Below are positions 42,501 to 55,800 of a DNA stretch of 64,000 nucleotides, one piece after another. Location of the stretch: assembly GCA_905221605.1 (NCBI GenBank), contig CAJNDS010000452.1, positions 1 through 64,000 on the forward strand, in the 5' to 3' direction. The position numbers and the translations under genes are program-made. Under the pieces are notes generated by a model. That model did no database searches. It saw only the letters and a program-made list of their open reading frames with translations, and had not been told where the DNA came from. The DNA comes from Symbiodinium natans. Taxonomy: Eukaryota > Sar > Dinophyceae > Suessiales > Symbiodiniaceae. How positions within the stretch are numbered: the first letter of the stretch is position 1; the number at the start of each line of letters is the position of its first letter.

Positions 42501-45249
42501 GTGCTTGCGAGAGTCAACTGCAATGCTGGAACAGTCATGCCACGGTGAGCTACGAGTGAAATTGATGATCGAACGATTCAACGTCTTGAGACTGATGCAG
42601 GCATGTGTATTGCATGTGTGTGTGTGTGTGTGTGTGTGCCAGGTTTTGCCGCGACTGGTAGCTGCGGCATGCTGTTTTCAAAACAAAGGTCCTTGGTCTG
42701 GGAACGGAACACATTTTGAGTTTGTTCGAATGTCTGGCGAAGCTTGTTCAAGGAAATCTCGGCGGCACTTTTGATGGGGGCTCCCCCAACAGTACAGTAT
42801 TTTCGGGATGCCACAGAATGCCGAGATTTTGCCAATCGTCCCATTCCAGATCCCATGCTTGATGGAAAAGATGATGTTGAACCACCACGGAGATATTGCC
42901 AAACAAGCCGCGTAAATATTGCTAGCACCCTCAGCCCAGCAGCCGAAGCAAAGACGGCCGCAAGCGCGAAACAAGAACCGAAGCCGACGTTCTCTCCGGA
43001 CTGGCCTCGTAGCGTGGTGGCCTACTTGAACAACTGAGATATGGCTTTCAGGGTATTGGGCATCGGGTCTTGACGATCGTGCAAGGCTTTTAGAGGTTAG
43101 CTTCCAACCAAGTAGTGCAACAAGTCTTTAGGCCCCAACGGCTCTTTTTGCGGAGCTTCAGGTGGAGTAGGCCTGCTCTACTGCTTATGTTGAGCAAAGT
43201 TTCGCTGAAATCCCGATCTTGAAGCCAAAATAGTAGCTCCTGCGGCAGCTGCTGCCTATATGCCAACCCTTTCGGCCTTTCGGCATATTCAGATTGGCAC
43301 CAAGTGTTGTTGCCAGGATGCCCTGCGGCCTTGCAGGTTCCCAGCTGTGCCTTTTTTTGGGCGCCGATGACTTTCCATCGTTACCTTGCTCCTGCCACTA
43401 AACCCTAAACCCTAAACCCTAAACCCCAAACCCCAAACCCCAAACCCTAAACCCTAAACCCGAAACGTGATCCCGTCTGTTGCGTGCACTGATGCTGATG
43501 ATTGGCTTGGAAGTGGGCCCGTGCTTGAACCCTCAAGGACCAGGCTCCAGGCATTTTGCTAAGTCCATGGCTAAAGGGATCAACAAGGCCCATGATTACC
43601 CGAAGCCCTCTACTCTCTCAATGCAAGTTTGCCACAAAAGCCGACATCTCCACAAAATACAGAGCATGGCCCTGACAACTGGTCCTGCGAAAGCCAAAAG
43701 AACAGCCACTGTTCTCGTGAAAGTAAAGCGCTCGGCAAGGAAAATACGGCTCAGTACTGCAACCTGGCTCGAGGTCTTGCTTGGGGTTTGTAGCAGTCTT
43801 GGCTCGGGAGTTTTGCGGGAGTTTTGCGGGGGTTTAGGTGGTTTGAGGGGTTTGGGGTTGGAAATAGTCCAGTTGACGATGCATCACACTGCAAGCTCCG
43901 TGTTGAACTCCAAGCTGGCCCAAGATTTCACAAGCACGGTTATGGCGCAAGAAACCTCAACCAAACGCCAGCCTGCGAAACCATCTCAAGATCCACAACC
44001 CCTCCGATGCCTGTGATGGGCCTGTGCCAAACAGCGTTTGCACCTCGGATTCCCCAGTAAAGCTGACAATGCTTTACATAGAGCCAGGGTCCATGTGACC
44101 CAGCGCATCCAAAGGAAGATGTAGCCCAGTATTTGGCGACCAAACGCTTGCAATAGCATTCTCAATGATTCTGCGCAATGCCAAGTTTGAACAAAGCTGT
44201 CAGTCCCGCCTTTTCAGCATTGCAGAACGCGGGTAGACGCAAAGGGCCCCTTAAGCCGATAAGGCATTAAGAGGTATGTTTCAGCACTCAAACTCTGACA
44301 TTCTTAACCAGGACACCATCACCAAAAAACATCTAAGTAACTGCAACATCCAACGGCCGCAGTACGCGCAAGCCCTCTGAACCTCAAAGTTTCGGGATTT
44401 AGCCTCACGCGTCGAAGGCACCACTCCAGCCGGCGCGAGCGCGAGCGCCTGTGTCAGGGAGTAGTTGGACAGCACCTGAGTGCCGGGAGACATTTGGTGT
44501 TGAAGAGGCATTTTGCCACAGCCTGACAGAGCCTGCGTTTGGATGTTGGAACTTGCCTCCCAACTCCCAAAGATGAGAAGAGGGCAGGGTATTTGCATAA
44601 AGCTAGCTTGAGGGTGCATAGCACACGAGCCTGTGGATGTGTGACAAGAGTGCAGTCTCCCATTTTTCCCGCTTGGCCTCCGCTCCGTGCCAGCAAGTTG
44701 CCCAGAGTGGCAGGAACACGCAAACATCCCTCAAGCTGGCGATGTAGCGTTCGCCTCTTGCCAGAAGATGTGCCAATGGCAGCAGCAAGGCCATCATCGA
44801 GATGTGCGTGTACCTGAACACGCAAATAGGCTAATTCATCATGAACAAGCAAATCTGGCACTCGTATTCCTCTTCGTGGCGGATGACCTCTTCTTACAGT
44901 TGGAAGATGGCTGATGAATAGGGCGGGGGAGTGGAGGCTGTGGGGATGGTAGCTGACAACAGCGGGACGCCTTTTTCTCCCCTCCAGACTGCCTCTGGAA
45001 ATGGACTGTGGATGTCTATCCCAACAGCCAACCCTACAGCCACTTCGTGTTTCGGGGTGCACTTCTCTCAAGTCGTCATGACCTCCAGAGCTAGCCGCGA
45101 CAGCGCGAGGAAATGAAGAGCTGGCCCCCTGAAGTTGTTGATCTGAGTTGCATGACAAAGGCCGGAGCGTGCAACCGACTTTGGGCCGCATGCGTCAGCT
45201 GTGTGGCTGCCACTGTGGAAGCAGCTGTGGCAAGGACGGCGCCGATCGC
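39555..45249 (-). CDS. Drug/metabolite transporter superfamily protein (SLC35F/EamA-like)
   Basis: Exons placed, 5' to 3': 45152-45249 (VLATAASTVAATQLTHAAQS then LHAPAFVM), 44762-44813 (YTHISMMALLLPLAHLL), 44422-44475 (VLSNYSLTQALALAPAGV), 43685-43756 (RIFLAERFTFTRTVAVLLAF), about 40455-40545 (LGLPLVLLLAELG), 40195-40304 (VDVVYNTSIAWGLVTPTLLV), 39889-39939 (AFASPVFISVGVVVGTP) and 39555-39659 (MPSLAQYVGAAVIAVSFALL, then stop). The order of helices, the E-R pair after a short helix and the TSP/ASP.F.S.G...P block are typical of ten-helix DMT transporters such as SLC35F5/THI74. Donors are GC at 45152, 44762 and 39889, GA at 43685, GT at 44422 and 40195. The joins 45152/44813 and 39889/39659 are in phase. 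Exons between 40.5 and 43.7 kb and the start codon are missing. The substrate is unknown. Confidence 0.75.
42036..42256 (+). repeat. Poly-C run (42036-42057) and (CT)n run (42234-42256)
   Basis: A 22-base C homopolymer and a CT dinucleotide run inside the gap between placed exons of the DMT transporter. On the transcribed strand they are poly-G and (GA)n. They have no coding value. Confidence 0.85.
43399..43463 (+). repeat. CCCTAAA/CCCCAAA telomere-like array
   Basis: About nine units on the plus strand, with a central block of CCCCAAA variants. It lies in a DMT-transporter intron, about 220 bases downstream (in transcription direction) of the exon at 43685-43756. Confidence 0.85.
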
Positions 45250-46876
45250 CTGGACCTGGCCTGACGCAGATGCTTTCTTCACTGGAAAGCTTCTTCAGCC
45301 CAGCCTTAAACCAGACATATAAGTCTGCTGCGCGAATCATATGCCCCTGCGACAACTCAATCAGAAGACGCCGATGGCCTGAAGACTTTCGTCGGGATAC
45401 CTCAGTGATTGGCTCAAGACTTCAGGTGCAGGCGCTTCTTGTTTTCATGCCTTGGGCTCGTGGGGAGCCACGGCCCGGAGGATTTGGTGTGCTGTGTGTT
45501 GTGTGTGTGTGTGTGCGCGCACGTGAACCCTTGATGAGATGACGACAGCGTCGTGTCTTGGATCCCAGTGGATATTGGCAATGCGGGTCTGAAGGACCAC
45601 ACGCCGGGAAGCTGCAAGTAATATAACTTGCATGTTGATGCAGTTGTACCCCGTTTTCGCGACTGCAAGATCGCAAACCCCGCACTAGCGCGAAATATGC
45701 CCCCAAAAGAGTTGGCACTTGTACTGCATCGCCCAGGCAGCACTGAATGAGCAGCATCGCAGGCAGTTAGCGTGCCCTCGCGACAGGCATCTCCATCCAT
45801 TGAGATGTGACATCCGTGCTGGAGGTGCTGATCCCCAAGCTCACAACCACACTAACCACACAAGCCCAAACGACAAGTGAAGCTGGACTTGGGCATCCCA
45901 AGGTTGCCAAATTTCTCGGCGCTAGCTTACAAGCCCCTTGTGCTTCTCTACCGATGGTGAGTTCTCTAAATTATGGCCCCCTTTTGGGTCCTTATTCTGA
46001 GGCGGCCCCAATTCAAGTCCCACAGATCGGGCTCTTGCCAAGCAGCAGTCATCCGCGAAGATGTAGGCCGCCGACCGCGGGAGTTGTTACAGATTTCATC
46101 CCACGAATCGCCCACAACACGGGCTTCTTGTACCGGCTGCACAGGCTCTGGTGTTGAGCGTTTTGCCAATTTGGGGTTGTGTTGTTCGGTGGCCTCTGGG
46201 TTTTGGGAATGCACTCCCCGTTCCCAGGACATAAACTTGAGGGTTTTTTAAGACTGGGTTCGGCGTCTAGCTCGATCTCAGGGGGCTGTGATTCTCACTG
46301 CCAAGCTACCGCATCAGCCTGCAAGCCGCAGCCACGTCAACCGTCTTGCTCGCAAGTCCGACGCATGCGACACTGATGTCATAAGCTCGTGATATCTCGT
46401 GATGCTACTTGTACCTCGTGATTTTCTGGGGTTACATCTCCACAACTCCGCGAAACGAAGAGAAACCAGGAGCGATCAGTGATGCTGCGAGATCCGAGCA
46501 TTCGGCTTTTTGAAAACAATTGCCGCGCGGAACGTGCCCTAGCTGAAGAGATCTATACAGATCCTCACAGGCCAACTCGGGTGAGATCTGGGGCACTGGC
46601 GATCAGTGCGAGTCGCTGACTGCGGTCCAAAAACCAAAAATGATGTCCACGCATCTTGCCGGTTAATTTCAATGCCAAGATCACGGTGTCCATCTGTGTT
46701 TGGGCAGGGTCTAAAGATGGGTTTCAAGGGCACGGGGCTCAGATGTCCTGATGGGAAAGCAGAGGGCGTAGAGGTCTACCGTTTTTGAGGTTCACTTCAC
46801 GACCCAAAGATGGCTAAAATTGGTAGAGGGTTCGAAGGCTTTCGAAGAACTTGCAAGCTGCGAGGTGTCATTGATG

Positions 46877-49800
46877 TCATTCCTGGAAGGCTTCTAAAAC
46901 TTCTTTCATCTCCGGCTGACCCATCTCATCCTCCATCCGCGCGACGAACTTTGCTTCCGTGCGGATCGCCTCTGAAGGGAACACGAGCTCTGCATCTGTG
47001 CAATTTGCAATAGAGACAGTTGCTGCTGCGCGCGGGACTTAAAACCTCAGGACTCAACATGCTATTGAACTTCATCCCTGGACTTGTCTACATCTACCCG
47101 CATCTGAACGAAACAGCTGCCAAAATTGAGAGCTCCCTCAAGAAAAAAACCCTTTGAATTGTATGAAAAAAGCCCTTTGCCGCAACAGCCAGGAGAATCA
47201 ACCCTAAACCCTAAACCCTAAACCCTAAACCCTAAGCCCAACGGGTGTTTCGGCTTTCTGAGTCGACTCCACGGCCTCCACCAACTGCGCAATGCTGCGC
47301 TCTAAGCCAGGCACCGGGTGCTGCTCGAAGAGGGCCTTCATATGAAACAGGGTTTAGGGTTTAGGGTTTAGGGTTTAGGTACTCTACTGTGGTGAGTGTA
47401 TATAAGGGTCCTGTTGAATTTTGGTGAGTGTATATACGGGGTGTCCTTTTCGGGGTACAAGAAATATAGACCCTACTTCAAGCCACAAACGACAATGTGC
47501 AAGGGCATCGCATGGCACAGCACGTTGAACTCACTAATTAAACGGTATCATGTTACATATTTCTCCCGATGGAACATTATTCGACTATGCAAAGTTTGAA
47601 GATAGAGTTTCAACCTCCGCCCTATTGGAAAGGTTACCCGGTTACCCGGAAGAACGCGAAGTTCGCGGGCCGGGGCCGAAACCACCGGGGCCAAAAAGGA
47701 AAGGCAGACGAATCAACAGGCCAGGAGCCCTTAGGCCCTTAAGCTTCCAGGTTTGACCCATTCCAGCTTCAGATTCTTCAAACATCTGGAGCCGAGTTGA
47801 GATAAAAATCTCTTTTTGAAATTGCTTCCTACAAACAGCTTTTCAAGGGCGTCTACAGGCTGCTTCTTTTGCATTTTGGTGTGTTTGGGTGGTCCGAATG
47901 AATCCCGCGTGCCCCATTCCTCCGATGCAGAACCCCCCTCAACCCAAAAGGGTAAGCTCCTCAACCCTCGACCCCTCAACCCATCTCTCTTTGTGGAGGG
48001 CGTCCCAAATCGCGACATTGTTGTTTTTAAGGGTTGGGCTCAGATGATACACCGAGAGCAACATTAGCCTGTATAGTGGTTAAAAGACTTGGAAGCACAA
48101 GCAATACTAGCCTCCACGGCATTGGCGTGAGACTTGTCGGGCAGAGCCCCGGCGGCACAGTCAATCACTGATCCCAGGAGACGCACGTTGGCTCCTGGAG
48201 ATGTTAGAGCAATGAAAAGAAGGAGGCTGCTTGGGATTCTTATGGCAGGTTCCGCTTTGCTGGCGCCTCGAATCATACTCCAGAGGAGTGCTTCGCGCAC
48301 GTTTTCAATGTTGGCATGGGGTTGCTGTCAACTCGGAGAAACGAAGTGCAACTTCGGCAGGAGGATTTGGCTCAACCAAGGCGGTACAAGCAAGGGTAGC
48401 TTTTGTTTGGTCCAAAACTCTCAACCTTAACCCCCCTCAGCACGAGCAGCCGTAATAAGCATATGTAGACTACTCGCCTCGCAGGCGACTCGTAATGGCG
48501 CGGCGACGCTGCAAAAACCTCGGCTTGAAGAAGAATTTGGGAGTTTGTTGTGAGCCTGAGACAGATTTCAGATACTGGGCATGTTGCTTCCAGGCTGGTA
48601 GCTTGCGTCTGAAGGCTAGCGAAAGGCCGCAACAAGTGTTCCGTTTCACAAAAGCTTGGTGCGGGCCCCGATGTGTTGGCAAGGGCCACACTCAGCCCGA
48701 CATTTTCGCCGCAACAGTGAGTTACTCTTTTGGCCGTGAACTTTAGGCTGCAACTGTGGCGAGTTGCTTGCCGATGGGTGACCAGGGTATTCCATTGGCA
48801 TTGCCTGCCTACCTTGCCTCTGGCATCCGCGGCGAAGCCTCGGGAAGCGCGCTTTGCAGGCGATCGTGCGCCCGAAGGGCACATCCATGTGACAGGCCCA
48901 CTGGAAGCCACATCTCAAGTTGCTGTTCTCAGCCGAACCACAAACAAGCCCAGAGAGCCCATGGCAGATGGAGAAGCCATCGCAATCCACAACAGACCAA
49001 CACTGCAGATTCCGAAATCTCGATTCAGACAAGGGGGAACCCGGCTGTTTTCGTTTGTCGCAACCTGCAATAGAAAGTTGTACGTAAGTCTTGTCAAAAA
49101 GGATGTAAACTGGCAATAGGGAAGTGCAGTATTTCACCAGCTGCAGAATCAAAAACCTGTGGTCTGCTGAGAAGGGGTCACTACTGCTTCAGTGGTGCAA
49201 GAAGGACATGCAGCCGAGGTTAGAAACCGGATCAACGCCTGGTGCTTAGGCTTGAAGGTCTGGCTTCTGAGCTGAATGCACTGCAGGAGTCTCCGTAATT
49301 CAGCCCTGAAGATTGGGCGTGAACCAGCCAAATGAAAAACGACAACACCCGCGCATCCACAAATCCCCCCCCCCCCCCCCAATCCAAAGAAGAAGCCATC
49401 GCCAAGCTATCTGGGCGCCATCTGGATCCATGGCTGCGACTCCCTGTGGAGAAGGTCAGGCAAGGGCACCCAAAAACCCAGGGGGAGAGGGGGGGAGTGG
49501 GGGGGAGCGAGGGGGAGGGGAGGGAGCGAGGGGGAGCAAGGGGGAGAGGGAAGGGGGGGGGAGAGGGCAGGGAGAGAGGGAGAGAGAAGATAGAGAGGGA
49601 GAGAAGGAGAGAAGGAGAGAAGGAGAGAGGGAGAGAGGGAGAGAGGGAGAGAGGGAGAGAGGGAGAGAGGGAGAGAGGGAGAGAGGAGAGAGGGAGAGAG
49701 GGAGAGAGGGAGAGAGCGGAGAGAGAGAGAGAGAGGGAGAGAGGGAGAGAGGGAGAGAGGGAGAGAGGGAGAGAGGGAGAGAGGGAGAGAGGGAGAGAGG

Positions 49801-52800
49801 GAGAGAGGGAGAGAGGGAGAGAGCTCACTCGTAACATCTCAGAATCGTGACTTGTAACATCTGGATTTTCTGACTTGTGACATCTGATGCTTCGTCTACT
49901 ACTTCTATGCTTCATGCTAGTATTCTTCCTACTAACCCCGAAAAGAAGTACAAGGTAGTACTATGTAGTAGTACAAGTACTGCCTTCTGCCTTTTTTGCC
50001 CGGTGCCAAAAACAAGGCAGATGTTGCAAGTGATTTGGCAGATGTTACAAGCGACCCTGCTTCCGAGGGGGATGGGGGAGAGGAACGGGGGTGAGGGACG
50101 GAGGAGAGGGAGGGGGGGGGGGAGAGCCAGCCAGCATTGCCAGATTCCGTTCCAACGCAACACCTTGCCGCGAACCGTCCGGCATGGGGAGCTGCCCAAA
50201 CAGCACCCAGAGCCCCAGTTGCAAACGGGCCTGAATGGGGTACATGATGTCCTGCAAGCGGACACCATTGCGGCCCCCCATTGCCATGTCCAGCGTCTTC
50301 CTTGGCTGTTCTTGTGGACCCCACGTTGATGCCCCCATGGCTGCTATCCCCTAAACATCCCTAAACCTTAACAGCCTTAATATGACACTTTGACATCACA
50401 CATAAAAACACTCAGCTGCTCGTAAGAGCACGGTCTCATTCGCAGGTCTTTCCGCGAAGCGGCTCCAAGCGCTTTGTAGATGCTCAGGCGGACAGCTTGA
50501 GGGGTGTCTGACCCCTTCACGTAACGCCGAAGAGCTTGGTACTGCGTGTTTCCATTGGCATTGGAGAGAACAATTCTGAAGATAGATGTCTTGAGATCGT
50601 CGGGCAAAAGCTCCTGCTTCAGCGATAAGGTCGGTGCCTCCAACCAAGCATCGAACTTCTTCTGCGCCTCCTCCCGAACCTCCCGGTCATGGGGCATGTA
50701 TCGAGCGACCAAGGCCATCACCAAGGCCCGCTTCTGTCGGACCAAGTCGCTTTCCTATACTCCCCCTTAGAACCTGAATGAAAACTAATATTTTGAAAAA
50801 CCCTCTTGGGTTCTATATAAACAAAAAAAAGAATTCCACAAGGAGGATAGAGTTTCGTGCGCCGAGAAGGTGCTGGCCTCCCGAAGGGCGCCCCGCAGCA
50901 GCCCGTTGCCCACCGCCTCCTGGAGGGCCAAGGTGTACTCCGTGCTCTGGATCGCCAGCACCGTCCGGTGCAAGGTGCGCAGGACGGTGTTCAGGGCTTC
51001 CCAGACCTCAAAACTGTATTTTTTGCTGCAACTTCTGCAGACTTGCTTGCGGAAGTTCATGATGAATGACAGGCCGTATACTAATCAATCAGATCCTGAA
51101 GAGGCCCGCAAAACAGGCGCGCCTAAGCAGGTAGCTCACAAGGAACTCAAAACCAACTCCGAGTCTTTCCCAGGCACGTGAGCGCTCTTCTCGCCTTTGA
51201 AAGCCGCCAATAAGCGAAGGAGCTCACGGATGGGCTGCTGGCCCTCACAAACCGCGGCACTCAGACTTTTACTGCAAGATCTCTCTTGGGATCTCTTGGG
51301 TGTTTGGGGGAGCTCGGAAATTTCTTGTCGGGCTTTGAAGGTTCGGGCCTTGAACTCTCATGATTCTACCGCAAGCCTTGTGCTCCGGTGCGTGGATTTC
51401 AGCTTGGCTTTGGTCTTCCCCTCCCATCGGTGCTACACTATTTATGGAAGGTGCTGAAGCTCAAGCAAACTCCGAATTGAAATCTATCAACCACCTATAA
51501 AGGAAACCTTGTTGCGCGCATTGCTCCTGCTTCGCGAAAGCCATGGCGTCCATCAGCAAACCAATGCGGTCTACCGCGGAAGCCTCGCCGGAGCGAACGG
51601 CCTTGCTGAGCTGAGACCTGGGGCACGGCCCGCTGTGACGGTGATGTTTTGCTTCTACCGGAGCGGTTCTGCAAAGCATCTGTTTGGAGCGGCCTGGTGG
51701 CCTCTCAAAGATTTAAGTAGGCTCAGGGGGGATTGGTTGGACATGTTGGATTCAATCCAGAGATTTCAGTAGCAGGCTGGAGCCAACAAAAACCGGGGAT
51801 GTTACCAAGAAATGAAACCATGGCACCGAACCATCTAGATCATGATCAGCCGAAATCAGCACTGCCATCTCCCAATGCAATGTAGCATCGCACCTTACCC
51901 TGCATGTAACAGTGCAAGTTTGTTGGTGGGCTCAATTCCCAAGACCTTTGCCATCAAATGCCCTCCTCCATTTAACCTGGCTACCCCATTCGGAATAGCT
52001 GTGGGGCAGGTGGGGGCTGGCATGGGGGCTTACAAGCCGACGCGGCAACTCATACTCACAGCCATGCCTTTGCAAATGCTAAAATCCGATAAGGGTTTGG
52101 CTACGCGGCTACATCAGACGCACCGTAACAGGTACGATGTGCGTGATTCCGTTGGTCTGCTTCTAGTATACCCTTTGTTGCCAACGAAGATAACGGTATC
52201 CAAGCCCACAAAGCACGCAAACTACCAAACTTGCAGTCTCAACCCATCAAGCCTCCAAAAACAGAAGGCACGGCTAGACACTGTAAGCTGCCAATTTGTC
52301 TTAGCAGTCTTAGCTCCAGTCATGTCCTGGCCTCAAGTTCTGGCTAGCATACAGCACCCGGTATGGCGCTAGCTGGCCAAAGTTGAACTTGATCCTGGGC
52401 TGTGCTTTAGGGCTTTGGGGCTTTAGGGTAGAGAGCACATTGGAGACAGGTCAAGGGACGAGCGACTCCTGAGAAAAAATTGTTGTGCAACACTAAGGCA
52501 TGACCACAGCTGTGAAAGGGTGGTGTGCATGTACTGCGCGGCATTGTTTGCAGCAGCACTGTGTGCAGAATCTAAGGCGGTGCAGCACATGGCCCATGTG
52601 TTCACTCTTCTTCAGGTGCAGAAGAGATCCCGCCGGTTCTTTTCTCCCATCGATTTTGTTCGACACCGTTGCTTCATGGAACAGCTTCTCCAAGCTTTAA
52701 ACAAAACGAATGCCATTCAAAAAGCCACAGGGTCCAGGTGGCAGCGTTTGCCGGCACTTGCCAGGAGTCCGACTTCTTGTCCAGCAAAGCCAAGGGCTGC

Positions 52801-55800
52801 TTGCCATTTGCAGCCTCCTGTTGAGTCAGCTGAGAGCTTGAGAGTCCAGAGTAACACTTACTTGGTGTGAGGGATGTGTAAAAGTTCCAGGATTTAAGCT
52901 TCGACTTGCCAGCCCTTGGTAAAAAAGATCAAGGTAAGCGTCGGGCATCGGACTTCACGGATGGCGTTGAATGTGGCATCCGAAGACCCATCCCCCTGAA
53001 GCCCTTCCCTCTCCCTCTCCCCCCCCCCCCCCACCCTCCTTTCAACATCTTTCAGATTTCGACCCTCAGCAAGCTGCTGCTGCCCCAGCCCCACGCCCTA
53101 CTACACCCCAGACTTCAAGACATGTGGAGCTTAGGTCAGGGCGGAAGTCACCCTAAACCATCTTCAGCCACTTAGATGCCAACGTCGACAGACCGATCGA
53201 GGTGTCCCCAATCGATGACTAACAGAGCCCCGTTTCATTTCTTCTTCTAGCCACAAGGACTCCTCCAGAGTCATCCACGTCAACATTGACACGCAGCGCT
53301 TGGTGTAAAAGGAGAAAAAGCCAAAACTTAAAAACATCTGAGAAATGCCCGACCCTGCAGGTTTTGGGGGCCAGGTTTGCGTTTTAAGGCTGTGCTGGGA
53401 GGTTCTGGGCGAAGCAGCGTTTGCAGAAACTCCTGGGAAGGCCCTGAGAACCGCAGGATGGACGTGTGTGTGCAAGTGTCGGGGACGAGGGTCTGGGGAT
53501 TGGGCTTTTGTGGTCTGCGGTGCGGCGATGCGGGGTTCTGCGCTGGTGTCAAATCTGCACCCCGGAGGCTTTGCAGCCTGCTGTCCTGGCGCATGCTTCG
53601 TGCAAGACATGTCGCGCATAGCCGGCAAGGAGCCTTGCTTATAAACCTCACGGTCTGCAGTTCAGCGGACATTGTAGAGGATGCAATCAGACAGTGTCGC
53701 GCAGAAGTGCGACCAGCAGCGCAGATAGGGACCAAGATGCTGCTTCTTACCTTCTGCACCAAGGTCAGGACCGGGAGACAGATTTCGCTAGCTATTCTCC
53801 AGGTGCTAGAATTTGTGCCTCGACAGACTGAGCTGGCTGACTATGTCCCCCCCAGCTGTTTCACGAATGAACACAGATGTTCCTCAGCTTTGGAGGCTAC
53901 CGGCGCGTTTAAAAATCCCCAAACTCTCAACCGAAACCGAAGCGGGGTCTGCAGGTCCTTGAGAGGCCCGGGCAGCAAAGGGATCTGCCACAGCTTGTCG
54001 CTGTCTCCAGGCAGCGCACTTCCATCAGCCAGAAACCATTGCTGCTTCACCTGAAACTGCAGTTCATCCAGATTGCCAGACGGATCACGTGATCATATAA
54101 CATAAAAAGGACATTCCGAAACACCAACGGCTTTGAGTTCTGCCGAATGTTAATCAAGGACGGATGTTTCTACTAGCCAGAGAGTCGAAATTCTTTTTGT
54201 TTGTCCCGAAATACAGAACCCCAGAACCCTCACATGGTCCCTAAGCCAGGCAATGCTTTCAGCATCTGTCAGCTTGTCATGGAGTGAGCAAACACTCGCA
54301 AATCTCTGCAAGCTGCGGTGAGTCTCCGTGTACCTCTGACACCAGAGTCCAGCGATTCGTTGACGGTCAGCACGGGGAAGCCCTGCTCAAGCAAGGATCT
54401 CTATAGAGCTCCATTGCCATCTTGCGCCATACATGTGAAGATACAGGTGAAGATACACCCGTAGCAAAAGCTACCTGCCGACTGTTTGGGGCAAAGGTCC
54501 CTACGACTGTCTTGGCATGCCTGGGGCGCCCCAAGGCCCCTCAGTTTCTCAAGGGGATTTGCCCACAAGCCCTGCAAAGTGCTCTCAGGTGCACTCCGCC
54601 CTAGCACGTCTGAGATGCTGGGACCTGCTGTCGCGTCCAGGAGTTCATCATCTCTCTCAGCTGTATCCTGAGCGGTCTGCTGCATGCTCGGGGTTGTGGA
54701 CACGCAGTCCGTGAAGGTTCAGTCGGTTCTGGCACTCATTACATCTTGAAGGCCGGTTAAGATTGACGAGGGCCATTTGGATGATGTTATCGCTGCTGCT
54801 GCTGCCCGCTGCTGCTGCCCCTGCTGCTGCCCCTGCTGCTGCCCCTGCTGCTGTCGCTGCTGCTGCTGTCGTCGCCTGTGTTGCTTTGTTGCCCTCGTGC
54901 ATGGCTGCTAGTGTGGAAAGAGAAATGGATCTCGACAATGGATTCCTCCAATTTGCATTCCCTTGGAAGGTAACTTTAGTTGCCAATTCCCCATGATGGT
55001 AATATACCCGTCTTATTTCATGCATAGCCGCCGAAACGAAAAACAAAAACCCTCTTTCCAGGGGCAGCCGCGCTTCCCCGAAACCTCTTCCCAGCAGGTC
55101 CACAGGTCTGAGGAGGCAGTGTTCTTGTACTCGAAGCGCTTCATATAGAGACGCAAGCCCTCCCGGAAGTGGTCTTGGCCCAGCACCCCAGTCAGCATCC
55201 GCACAATGGATCCGCCCTTGCAGTAGGAGATGGCGTCAAAGACCTCGCGTGTAGGAAAAAAAGGGTTTAGGGTTTAGGGCTTAGGGGGGTCAGTGGAATC
55301 TTGGCACCTCCTGCAAGACAGCCGCCTTTCCAAGAAACGGGGTGGGCCAGCCACACCCTGCAAACGAACTGTTATGGGTGCATCTCATCGTAGACTTACT
55401 CATCTGGCTCCCCCAACCCTTGCTCGTTCTTCCAAACATCAACTACAGCATGTGTTGAGTCTTCTTCCTCACCATGATTTTTGTGCGCATAAAGTCTCGT
55501 GCTGAGTCTTTTTTCTCAAACAACCTTTCACAGATTCCTACACTCGGCCTCGTCCACCTCCTTGGCGTTGCGGATGGGCACCTCTGGGCAATGGCTCGGA
55601 CGGATTGTGCCCTTTAAGATTCCGAACCCCCTCAAAGCTCAAACCCTAAACCCTAAACCCTAAACCCTAAACCCTAAACCCTAAACCCTAAACCCACCTC
55701 GATGGGATGGGAGCTCCGCAGTGCGTCCAGGCTCAAGGCGCGACTCTGCTCCTGCACTACGTACCTCAGCTTTCTTGGGGGGGGGGGGGGGCGCTTCATG

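Noticed and set aside
43480-44016. 178-codon plus-strand frame
   Set aside because: It overlaps a well-supported minus-strand DMT-transporter exon (43685-43756), so it is most likely a shadow frame.
44454-45191. 245-codon minus-strand frame read as one protein
   Set aside because: It is in a different frame from the DMT-transporter exons at 44762-44813 and 45152-45249, which join in phase and match the family; the long frame is Arg/His-rich and unlike a protein.
49232-49915. Long Ser-Pro-Leu-rich minus frame and Arg-Glu-Gly-rich plus frames
   Set aside because: They are products of the (GGGAGA)n tract in an intron of the aminopeptidase.
55638-55697. Chromosome end suggested by CCCTAAA arrays
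   Set aside because: The tracts are short, occur at many internal places in both orientations, and are flanked by exons of a continuous gene.
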